A DNA stretch of 57,033 nucleotides from Phycisphaerales bacterium (GTDB lineage Bacteria > Planctomycetota > Phycisphaerae > Phycisphaerales > UBA1924). Position numbers and translations under genes: made by a program. Shown piece by piece: positions 50,827-57,033 of the stretch (positions are counted from its first letter, which is position 1; every line of letters starts with the position of its first letter). The stretch lies in contig JADZER010000035.1 of NCBI GenBank assembly GCA_020850415.1, positions 1-57,033 on the forward strand, written 5' to 3'. Under the pieces are notes generated by a model, which was not told the DNA's origin, did no database searches, and saw only the letters and a list, made by a program, of their open reading frames with translations.

Positions 50827-52635
50827 CTAGCGCTGCTCTTGGTTCTTCCCCCGGCGCGGGTTGTCCGGCGGGTAGAGGCCGGACTGGACATCGATCCAGT
50901 CCGGCACGCACAGCATGATGTCGGGCAGCAGCTCGCCGATCAGGCTCGAGGCCAGCCCCGCAAGCTCGTCGCCCGACGAGACATCCGCGGAGTTGACCTG
51001 CACCTTCATGTAGTACGCATAGTCGTCCTCGAGCTTGAACGCGAGCAGCCGAACGCCGTTGGCGCTGTCGGTATGCCCCCCGTTGGCGATGAAGAAATAC
51101 CCGGCGTACAGGCTCTGGGTCTCCGAGATCTGATACTCGCTCGTGTGGAGCGTGATCGACCCCGGGTCGCGGGGCAGGCGGGCACGCTGCCCGCCGCTCG
51201 TGCGGACCCGGTAGACCGGGCCCAGAGACTCGGGGACATCAGGGTCCGAACGCCAGTCGGACCGGTCGAACTCCAGCGGGATGTTCCGAGAGGCGGCGCC
51301 CAGCTGCATCCCGCTCCCGATGAAGCACCGCTCCGGCACATGCGGGACGGTGTCGATCATGCCGGTGTAGTACGCCACATGAAGCTCGACGATCCGCGGG
51401 TGCTCCGGGTCGGCCGGGTTGCGCTCGCGATACCCGCGGGTCAGGTAGTTGGTCGTCCCCAGCTGTTCCTCCACCTCCGCCGCCTCGCGCCGGTCCGGGT
51501 AGGCCTGCACCCACGACGAGGTCTCCGTCGGCAGCGAGGTCACCGCCAGCCCGCTGGCCGGCTCGATCGGGAGCTTCTGCAGGTGCAGGCCCAGCATCGG
51601 CACCACGGTGTGCACAGCCCCCGCCGCGCCCGCGACCGTCAGCGTCGCGCCCGCCAGCGCCCCGGCCGCCGAGCCCGAGATCCGCGGCCAACGCAGCGGC
51701 GTGCCCGACGGCGCCTGGTCGGTGGTGTCGTGCTCCTCCCGCACCGCCTTCTTGAGCGACCAGACCACCCCCATGAACAGCAGCAGCGACGGCAGCAGCA
51801 GGATCGTCCCGATGATCATGTGCGCGTCCCCGTGGGCCAGCTCGGGGTCGATCAGGCTCAGCAGCGCGAGCGTCGCCACCCGCACGATGTTCATCAGCAG
51901 CGCCACCGGCGCCGCCAGGATCAGCAGCGAGACACGCTGCCACCACTGCCGGCACCCCAGCACCGCCACGATCCCCGCGAGCGCGAAGAACGCCACCAGC
52001 ATCCGCATACCGCTGCACGCCTCGGCCACATTCAGCTGCGGCAGCACCTTGCCGCTCGAGTCGATCATCGTCAGCATGTTGCCCTCGATGTCGACCGTGA
52101 ACCCAAAGATCGGGCTGAGCAGATTCAGCAGGATCCAGGCCCCCTTGCTCGCGAGCAGCTTGAGCGGGAAGGTCAGCTGGATCATCACCGCCTCGCTCAC
52201 CGTGATGCAGAACAGCAGAAAGAGGATCGGCAGGGCCGCAATCCGCAGCACCTCCGGCCCGAAGGCGGTCAGCACGATCCCAAAGAGCGTCGTGACCATC
52301 GCCAGGCCCTGCAGCATGTGGTTGGGCACGGCGAGCATGAAGAACACATAGCAGGCCGCCCCGAGCAGCACCAGGCTCAGCCCCGGCCAGAACGCCCTCG
52401 CCGAAGCCGCCGCGAGGTGGTGACGCTGACGCCAGATCATGTAGCCCGAGATCAGCGGGATGATGAACGCGTGGCCCCAGTCCTCGACATACTCGCTGCT
52501 GAAGGTGACCTGGCGGGCGATCCATCCCCAATAGAGGGCGACGAACGCCGCCAGAGCCGCGAACCCCAGCACCGGGACGAGCCGCCCGGTCGCCACCGGG
52601 TGCGTGGTCGAGTTGGCCGCGCGTTTGGTGGTCAT
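50827..52635 (-). CDS. xrt: Exosortase fused to EpsI domain
   Basis: Exosortases are membrane cysteine transpeptidase-like enzymes that cleave the C-terminal tag of exported proteins, paralogous in role to archaeosortase and analogous to sortase. The N-terminal 300 residues have eight helices with the catalytic set Cys207 ([12 protein letters not shown]), Arg252 (MNIVRVA) and a His at 268 or 272 (LAHGDAHMI). The C-terminal 270 residues, after a Pro/Ala/Gly-rich segment and one more helix, form an EpsI-like periplasmic domain ([29 protein letters not shown]), a fusion known for some exosortase types. Expected clients in the window are the tagged proteins at 35270 and 37154. Confidence 0.9.
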   Translation of the reverse strand: MTTKRAANSTTHPVATGRLVPVLGFAALAAFVALYWGWIARQVTFSSEYVEDWGHAFIIPLISGYMIWRQRHHLAAASARAFWPGLSLVLLGAACYVFFMLAVPNHMLQGLAMVTTLFGIVLTAFGPEVLRIAALPILFLLFCITVSEAVMIQLTFPLKLLASKGAWILLNLLSPIFGFTVDIEGNMLTMIDSSGKVLPQLNVAEACSGMRMLVAFFALAGIVAVLGCRQWWQRVSLLILAAPVALLMNIVRVATLALLSLIDPELAHGDAHMIIGTILLLPSLLLFMGVVWSLKKAVREEHDTTDQAPSGTPLRWPRISGSAAGALAGATLTVAGAAGAVHTVVPMLGLHLQKLPIEPASGLAVTSLPTETSSWVQAYPDRREAAEVEEQLGTTNYLTRGYRERNPADPEHPRIVELHVAYYTGMIDTVPHVPERCFIGSGMQLGAASRNIPLEFDRSDWRSDPDVPESLGPVYRVRTSGGQRARLPRDPGSITLHTSEYQISETQSLYAGYFFIANGGHTDSANGVRLLAFKLEDDYAYYMKVQVNSADVSSGDELAGLASSLIGELLPDIMLCVPDWIDVQSGLYPPDNPRRGKNQEQR

Positions 52636-52710
52636 GCCTGGCGGATTCCTCCCTCCACGGGAACCGCTACGCCCCGCCGGGCCGGCGTGTTCACGGGATC
52701 TCGCCCGCGT

Positions 52711-54150
52711 TTAGCGGTCGGTGAAGTTTGTCGGGGGCGCCCCGAAGACATCGTTGCCGAAGTTGCGGTCGAGCAGGAACCCGAAGCCGTAGGTCGCGCG
52801 GAACCCGTTGCGCATCACCGCCAGCGGGTACGCCCAGAAGGTCGTCCCGATCTCGATGATGTCGTTGGGCTTGAGCACCACATCGGGCTGCGTCCCCTCC
52901 ACGATCGCCCGGTAGTTGAGCATGATCGTCGCCTGCCGGTTGTCCCCGACCATCCGGGTCAGGTCGCAACGCTCAGGGATGCCCGTCGGCGCAAGGTCCG
53001 CCGCGCTGATGATCGCCCGACGGAGCGTGTACGGCCCCGTCACAGGCAGGTTGTACGACCCCGGGCGGGTGATGTTCCCCCCGATATACACGAACCCCTG
53101 CTCCGGCGGCGGCACGCGGAGGACATCCCCCGGTCGGACCACGATATTCGCCCGGGCATCCCCGGACAGCAGCTGACGGACCGGCACCCGGATCACACGC
53201 TGGGTCACCAGCGCGTCGGGCTGCACCGCCGCCGTCCCCGTGCTGTCCGCCCGCGCCGCCCGGACCCATTGCCCGTTGACAAAGATCCACGCCGACGCCG
53301 GCTGGTCGCCCGCCTGCGAGTCCGCGGGGGCGTCGCCCTCGACCAGATCCACCGCCGGCTGCTCCGGCTGTCCTTCCGCGGAAAACACCGCCGGGGACCC
53401 GCCCCCGTCGCCGGTCAGGTTGTCCAGCAGATCGATGAAACCCTCGCCCTGCTCGCCGCCGCCCTGCCCGGCGCCGGTCGGCCCCGAGCTGGTCGGCTGT
53501 GCGGTCAGCGGGATCTGGCGGATGATGTACAGGCTCGGGATCGTCTCCGGAACGCCCCCGGCAACCGTGATCGCCTCCAGAAGGCGGTAGTCAGCCGACG
53601 GGATGAAATAGGTCCCGGGGCCCGCGACCGCGCCCAAGATCGTGAATGTCTGCTTGCGGCTCTGCGTCACCGTCACCTGCACCAGCGGGTCGCGGACCAG
53701 CCCCGACGCGATGTTCGCGATCGACTGCCGGGCCTGCTCGACCGTCTGCCCCGCCAGCGCGATCTCCCCCAACTGCGGGATCATGATCATCCCGCGGGTG
53801 TCGATCAGCAGCGGGTAGATCTCCGGCACCCCCGGCTGGATGATGTCGTAGATCCGGACCTCGAGCGCGTCGCCGGCGCTCAGCCGGTACTCCGAGGCCT
53901 CCGCCCGGAGGTCGTCCGCCCGGACCTCATCGACCTCCACGAACTGGTCCGCCGGCCCCTCGATCGCCGTGATCCGGTCCAGGATCGGCACCGAGGTCGG
54001 CGTCGCCTCGTACCGACCGACCTCGCTGGGGTCAAGGTAGTGATCCAAGTCCGCCGTGCAACCGCCCAGCACCGAGGCCAAACCGGCGGCCAAGGCGAGG
54101 AGCGAGGTCTGGCGAGCATTACGAGTGGAGAGGTTGGCGGTCGGTCCCAA
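52711..54150 (-). CDS. Polysaccharide export outer-membrane lipoprotein (Wza/SLBB type)
   Basis: A 479-residue lipoprotein (signal peptide with lipobox VLGGC, about residue 31). It carries the Poly_export domain (YRLSAGDALEVRIYD...PEIYPLLIDTRGMIMIPQLGEIALAG) and SLBB domains (TILGAVAGPGTYFIPSADYRLLEAITVAGGV and VYIGGNITRPGSYNLPVTGPYTLRRAI), separated by an acidic low-complexity insert of about 80 residues. Such proteins form the export channel for capsule or EPS. It is the first gene of the minus-strand cluster and is preceded by a TTGACA promoter. Confidence 0.92.
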   Translation of the reverse strand: MGPTANLSTRNARQTSLLALAAGLASVLGGCTADLDHYLDPSEVGRYEATPTSVPILDRITAIEGPADQFVEVDEVRADDLRAEASEYRLSAGDALEVRIYDIIQPGVPEIYPLLIDTRGMIMIPQLGEIALAGQTVEQARQSIANIASGLVRDPLVQVTVTQSRKQTFTILGAVAGPGTYFIPSADYRLLEAITVAGGVPETIPSLYIIRQIPLTAQPTSSGPTGAGQGGGEQGEGFIDLLDNLTGDGGGSPAVFSAEGQPEQPAVDLVEGDAPADSQAGDQPASAWIFVNGQWVRAARADSTGTAAVQPDALVTQRVIRVPVRQLLSGDARANIVVRPGDVLRVPPPEQGFVYIGGNITRPGSYNLPVTGPYTLRRAIISAADLAPTGIPERCDLTRMVGDNRQATIMLNYRAIVEGTQPDVVLKPNDIIEIGTTFWAYPLAVMRNGFRATYGFGFLLDRNFGNDVFGAPPTNFTDR

Positions 54151-54250
54151 GGCTGGACTCCTTCAACCGGCGGTCTGGCGGGCCCGATCGGCCCGGTGGT
54201 GGGTATGGTCCTGCATGAACGAACCCCGGATCGACAAGGTTCGGTCTGGA

Positions 54251-54278
54251 ACGCTAGCAGAACCCCTCTGGCTGTCAA
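54251..54278 (-). promoter_or_regulatory. Promoter of the exosortase/EPS cluster
   Basis: On the minus strand TTGACA (54278-54273), 16 bases, then TAGCGT within GCTAGCGT (54256-54251). This is the best -35/-10 pair in the window. It leaves a leader of about 95 bases to the export lipoprotein ATG at 54150. Confidence 0.65.
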
Positions 54279-54326
54279 TCTGGGCGGACGGGACAACTCG
54301 CCCCGGCGCACCATGCCCGGCATTGG

Positions 54327-54350
54327 ATCGACCGGAAATACCGGGTCGAT
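54327..54350. other. Imperfect inverted repeat between divergent promoters
   Basis: ATCGACCGG (54327-54335) and CCGGGTCGAT (54341-54350) pair with one extra G. The repeat lies in the 295-base gap between the EPS cluster promoter and lipA. It could be an operator or a weak terminator; nothing else in the gap looks like a gene. Confidence 0.35.
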
Positions 54351-54433
54351 GAACCCCGTGCGGCACTTTGCCAGACGGAATCGGCCCACGAGGCCGACAA
54401 GCCCAGGCTCAAAGCGCCCGGGCCGACCGATCC

Positions 54434-54439
54434 TAGACT
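54434..54439 (+). promoter_or_regulatory. Candidate -10 box of lipA (leaderless)
   Basis: TAGACT at 54434-54439 ends six bases before the lipA ATG, so transcription would start at or next to the start codon. No ribosome binding site is present. Confidence 0.45.
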
Positions 54440-54445
54440 CCAGCG

Positions 54446-55621
54446 ATGCCCCAAGAGCCCGCAAATCAGGCCGAACAGAATCCTCCCGCCGCCGACAAGC
54501 CCCCACGCCACCCGCGCCGGCCCGGCGGCGACCCCATGCGCCGCATCGACAAGCCACTCCTCAGCCTCACCGACATGGTCCTCAATAACGGCGCCGAACA
54601 ACCCCACGCCCTCACAATCAAACGAAAGCCCCCCTGGCTCCGCGCCAAAGTCCCCGGAGGCGAGGGCTACACCCGCACCAAGTCCATCATGAACCAGCAC
54701 CGCCTCTTCACCGTCTGCGAAGAGGCCGCCTGCCCCAACATGGGCGAATGCTGGGCCCGCGGCGTCGCCACCATCATGATCCTCGGCGACACCTGCACCC
54801 GCGCCTGCGGCTTCTGCAATGTCAAAACCGGCCGCCCCCCCGTCCTCGACAAGGACGAACCCCGACGCGTCGCCGAGAGCCTCCGCCTCATGCACGCCGA
54901 GGCCGGCATCAAGCACATCGTCATCACCAGCGTCAACCGCGACGAGCTGCCCGACGGCGGCGCCGGCATCTGGGCCGAGACCATCATCCGCACCAAGGAC
55001 GCCTGCCCGGGGATGTCCCTCGAGGTCCTGATCCCCGACTTCGAAGGCAACTGGGCCGCCCTCCAGATGGTCATCGACGCCGAGCCCCACATCATCAACC
55101 ACAACATCGAGTGCGTCCGCCGCATGTACCCCGCCGTCCGCCCCAGCGCCAAGTACGACCGCTCCCTCGAGCTCCTCCGCCGCGTCAAAGAAGCCGGGCG
55201 CATCGCCAAAACCGGCATCATGGTCGGCATCGGGGAGCGGGATGAGGAGGTGCTGGAGCTGATCGATGAGGTGCAGGAGAGGACGGGGGTCGGAAGCGAC
55301 AGAGCGACGAAGGCACGAAGCGACGAAGGGAAAGCCGAACCGCTCGCCGCCACCCCTTCGTCGCTCCGTCGCTCCGTCGCTCCGTCGCTGGATTCCTGCG
55401 ACATCCTCACCATCGGCCAATACCTCCAACCCACCCGCAACCACCTCCCCATCGACCGCTGGGTCACCCCCGAGCAGTTCGCCACCTTCAAAGCCGAGGG
55501 CCTCGCCCGCGGCTTCAAGGTCGTCGAGTCCGGCCCCCTCGTCCGCTCCAGCTACCACGCCGACCACCAGGCCGATGTGCTGAGCACCATCGAGGCCGAG
55601 AGGGCCAAACGCCGCAGCTAG
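54446..55621 (+). CDS. lipA: Lipoyl synthase with an in-frame repeat insertion
   Basis: Radical SAM enzyme that inserts two sulfurs into the octanoyl group of lipoyl proteins such as PdhC. Of 391 residues, the auxiliary cluster motif is Cys91-x4-Cys96-x5-Cys102 ([12 protein letters not shown]), the radical SAM cluster Cys117-x3-Cys121-x2-Cys124 (CTRACGFC), and the auxiliary-cluster Ser is in VRSSYHAD near the C-terminus. Family proteins are about 300-330 residues; this one has an N-terminal extension of about 35 residues and an insert at about 283-313 made of a palindromic repeat, just before the conserved [12 protein letters not shown]. The frame is kept and all catalytic motifs are intact, so the enzyme is probably active. 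Confidence 0.95.
   Translation: MPQEPANQAEQNPPAADKPPRHPRRPGGDPMRRIDKPLLSLTDMVLNNGAEQPHALTIKRKPPWLRAKVPGGEGYTRTKSIMNQHRLFTVCEEAACPNMGECWARGVATIMILGDTCTRACGFCNVKTGRPPVLDKDEPRRVAESLRLMHAEAGIKHIVITSVNRDELPDGGAGIWAETIIRTKDACPGMSLEVLIPDFEGNWAALQMVIDAEPHIINHNIECVRRMYPAVRPSAKYDRSLELLRRVKEAGRIAKTGIMVGIGERDEEVLELIDEVQERTGVGSDRATKARSDEGKAEPLAATPSSLRRSVAPSLDSCDILTIGQYLQPTRNHLPIDRWVTPEQFATFKAEGLARGFKVVESGPLVRSSYHADHQADVLSTIEAERAKRRS
55295..55373. repeat. Palindromic GACGAAGG-type repeat element inside lipA
   Basis: AGCGACAGAGCGACGAAGG (55295-55313) and CCTTCGTCGCTCCGTCGCT (55355-55373) are inverted copies with one mismatch over 19 bases. Between and beyond them are more units (GCACGAAGCGACGAAGG to 55329; TCCGTCGC repeats to about 55389). 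It translates as a polar linker ([13 protein letters not shown] ... [10 protein letters not shown]). The unit is shared with the repeat in valS at 15367. Confidence 0.8.
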
Positions 55622-55627
55622 GGAGAC

Positions 55628-55840
55628 ATGCAGATGGCCGAGCCCGATCAGCCGACCAGACCCGATGAACTCAGCATGCACGAGCTCTTGGACCGCTCGT
55701 ACCTCTCGATGGAGATCTTCGGGCAGCATGTGCTGGAGCACCACGCCCTGGAAACCCTGCCCAAGCTGAAAGCACAGGCCGAGGCCGTCCACCAGGCCCT
55801 GTTCGATTTCTACCAAGCCGTGGGTGCCGTCGACGGCTGA
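55628..55840 (+). CDS. Small helical protein of unknown function
   Basis: A 70-residue protein beginning six bases after lipA, with GGGAGA before the ATG. After an acidic, Pro-containing start it is mostly one or two amphipathic helices (ELLDRSYLSMEIFGQHVLEH and LPKLKAQAEAVHQALFDFYQ). No family is recognised. The tight spacing suggests co-transcription with lipA. Confidence 0.65.
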   Translation: MQMAEPDQPTRPDELSMHELLDRSYLSMEIFGQHVLEHHALETLPKLKAQAEAVHQALFDFYQAVGAVDG

Positions 55841-55858
55841 GCGGCCCCCCGTTTCGGC

Positions 55859-55864
55859 TACATT
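55859..55864 (+). promoter_or_regulatory. Candidate -10 box of the PP2C phosphatase gene (leaderless)
   Basis: GGCTACATT (TACATT at 55859-55864) ends six bases before ATG 55871; the gap is GCCCCC. Confidence 0.45.
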
Positions 55865-55870
55865 GCCCCC

Positions 55871-56980
55871 ATGGCCTCACGCCCAGACCGCGACGCCTTC
55901 TGGCGCACCGTGCCCCCCCGCGGCAAGATCCTCTTCTTCGGCGCCGTCTTCTGCATCTTCGCCCCCGGCATGGTCCTGCCCACCACGCTCGACCATCCCG
56001 CCCCCTCCGCCGTCGCCGCCGCGCTCATCGCCTCCGGCCTCATCGGCATGTTCTGGGCCCTGGCCGCCGTACGCAACTGGTGGTATCTCGCCGGGGCCCT
56101 CTCAATCCAGGCCCTCACCTTCTTCGGCTTCTCCGGCGCCGCCCCAACCTGGCTCTGGCCGCGCAGCTCGGGGTTCGACGCCGTCGGCATGGCCTCCTTC
56201 ATGCTCACCGTCGCCGGATACGCCGCCTTCTGCACCTTCATCGCCACCGAGGGCCGCCGAAGCCTCCGCGAACGCGCCGAACTCGCACTCGCCCAACAAA
56301 TCCACGCCAGCCTCGTCCCGCCCATCGACCTCACCGCCCGCGGCTACGCCGTCCTCGGCCGGTCCATGCCCAGCACAGAGGTCGGCGGCGACCTCATCGA
56401 CCTCGCCCACCGAGACGGCGGCCTCGACATCTACCTCGGCGATGTCACCGGCCACGGCGTCCGCTCCGGCGTCGTCATGGCCATGACCAAGGCCGCCATC
56501 CACACCGCCCGACGCGCCGGCGCCGACCTCTCCACCCTCCTCGCCGAGGTCAACGATGTCCTCGCCGAACTCACCGATACCGGCATCTTCGTCACCTTCG
56601 CCGCCCTCCGCTGCGAGCCCGGCGGCAAGGTCACCTACGCCCTCGCCGGCCACCTCCCCATCCTCTGGTGGCGCCACGCCGACAACTCGATCACCCGCCT
56701 CGACAACGAAGCCCTGCCCCTGGGCATCGTCGAGGGCCAGCCCTTCGCCTCCCGAGAGATCCGCGCCCACCCGGGCGACCTCCTCGTCGTCCTCACCGAC
56801 GGCTTCATCGAGGTCGCCGGACGCGACGGACGCCAACTCGGCATCGACGGCTTCGAACGCCTGCTCACCCCCTCCGCCCACCACCCCCTCCCCCAACTCT
56901 TCGACCACCTCGTCGCCGGCGTCCGGGAAGTGGGGGAGATCCACGACGACCAAACCCTCCTCCTGATCCGGGTCTCCTAA
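55871..56980 (+). CDS. Membrane PP2C/SpoIIE-type protein phosphatase
   Basis: A 369-residue Ser/Thr phosphatase. Four membrane helices (about residues 18-120) precede a short coiled coil (RSLRERAELALAQQIHASLVP, the RsbU-type linker) and the PP2C catalytic domain. Metal-binding motifs are STEVGGDLIDL, GDVTGHG, TDGFIEV and a final DDQTLLLIRV. RsbU/SpoIIE phosphatases act on phosphorylated STAS antagonists, and one such STAS protein is encoded at 10619. The membrane part may sense a signal but has no recognised domain. The remaining 53 bases to the window end hold no gene. Confidence 0.92.
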   Translation: MASRPDRDAFWRTVPPRGKILFFGAVFCIFAPGMVLPTTLDHPAPSAVAAALIASGLIGMFWALAAVRNWWYLAGALSIQALTFFGFSGAAPTWLWPRSSGFDAVGMASFMLTVAGYAAFCTFIATEGRRSLRERAELALAQQIHASLVPPIDLTARGYAVLGRSMPSTEVGGDLIDLAHRDGGLDIYLGDVTGHGVRSGVVMAMTKAAIHTARRAGADLSTLLAEVNDVLAELTDTGIFVTFAALRCEPGGKVTYALAGHLPILWWRHADNSITRLDNEALPLGIVEGQPFASREIRAHPGDLLVVLTDGFIEVAGRDGRQLGIDGFERLLTPSAHHPLPQLFDHLVAGVREVGEIHDDQTLLLIRVS

Positions 56981-57033
56981 CGATCAACGCTCCCCACCCG
57001 CCCCCCAACCAACACAGCCCGAAGCGCCAGCGC

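Noticed and set aside
46491..50918. Long plus-strand frame opposite the giant TPR gene
   Set aside because: The minus frame has a membrane anchor and recurring TPR hairpins; the plus frame is Arg/Gly/Leu-rich noise.

Overview
The window looks like a chromosomal segment of a high-GC (about 70% by eye) planctomycete, most likely of the Phycisphaerae type. The evidence is an exosortase and exopolysaccharide cluster with exported proteins ending in the C-terminal tag VPAP...LLGLG...RRRR, a reduced division/cell-wall cluster (rsmH, a LysM protein, an FtsL-like protein, ftsI), an oversized valyl-tRNA synthetase, and many short genes that seem to start almost at their own -10 box. No taxon marker such as rRNA is present, so this placement is an inference.

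Layout. 1-2.2 kb: the 3' part of a large serine recombinase joined to the ATPase half of comM, i.e. the right end of an element integrated in comM. 2.2-24.9 kb: ordinary chromosome with an SDR enzyme, ribosomal protein S1, an AMMECR1-like exported protein, gyrA, a STAS protein, an ABC ATPase, a TPR protein, valS, a metalloprotease-like lipoprotein, a TIM-barrel protein, endonuclease III, a LolA-like exported protein, tRNA-Arg(CCG), an MFS transporter and an S41/PDZ protease. 25.2-30.1 kb: a pyruvate dehydrogenase operon (pdhA, pdhB, pdhC) broken by two insertions: a MntA/HepT toxin-antitoxin pair before pdhB, and an S23 four-helix-bundle gene inside 35-bp inverted repeats between pdhB and pdhC. 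30.1-35.1 kb: rsmH-LysM-ftsL-ftsI. 35.2-39.9 kb: two exosortase-substrate proteins, a threonine-dehydratase-like enzyme and a Na+/H+ antiporter. 39.9-54.3 kb, all on the minus strand and headed by a TTGACA promoter: polysaccharide export lipoprotein, exosortase-EpsI fusion, a 1525-residue TPR protein, a Wzz/tyrosine-kinase-like protein with a broken Walker motif, a nucleotide-sugar epimerase, a WecA/MraY-type transferase, ParA and VanZ. 54.4-57 kb: lipA, a small helical protein and a PP2C/SpoIIE phosphatase.

The genes connect in several ways. LipA makes the lipoyl group carried by PdhC. The exosortase should process the two tagged proteins at 35.3 and 37.2 kb, and the linked cluster should make and export the polysaccharide. 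The STAS protein and the PP2C phosphatase could belong to one partner-switching system, though they lie far apart.

The most striking global signal is the near absence of the tetranucleotide ACGT. Reading the whole window I found one copy (2517-2520), where about 100-160 would be expected from composition, while ACGA, ACGC, ACGG and GCGT/CCGT/TCGT are all common. Asp-Val, Asn-Val, His-Val and Tyr-Val pairs are written with GAT, AAT, CAT and TAT, so sites appear to have become ATGT. A second theme is small repeat elements inserted in frame in essential genes (lipA, and valS twice) or at gene edges. A third is a recurring GCTANNNT/TANNNT box 5-9 bases before start codons, which suggests widespread leaderless transcription.
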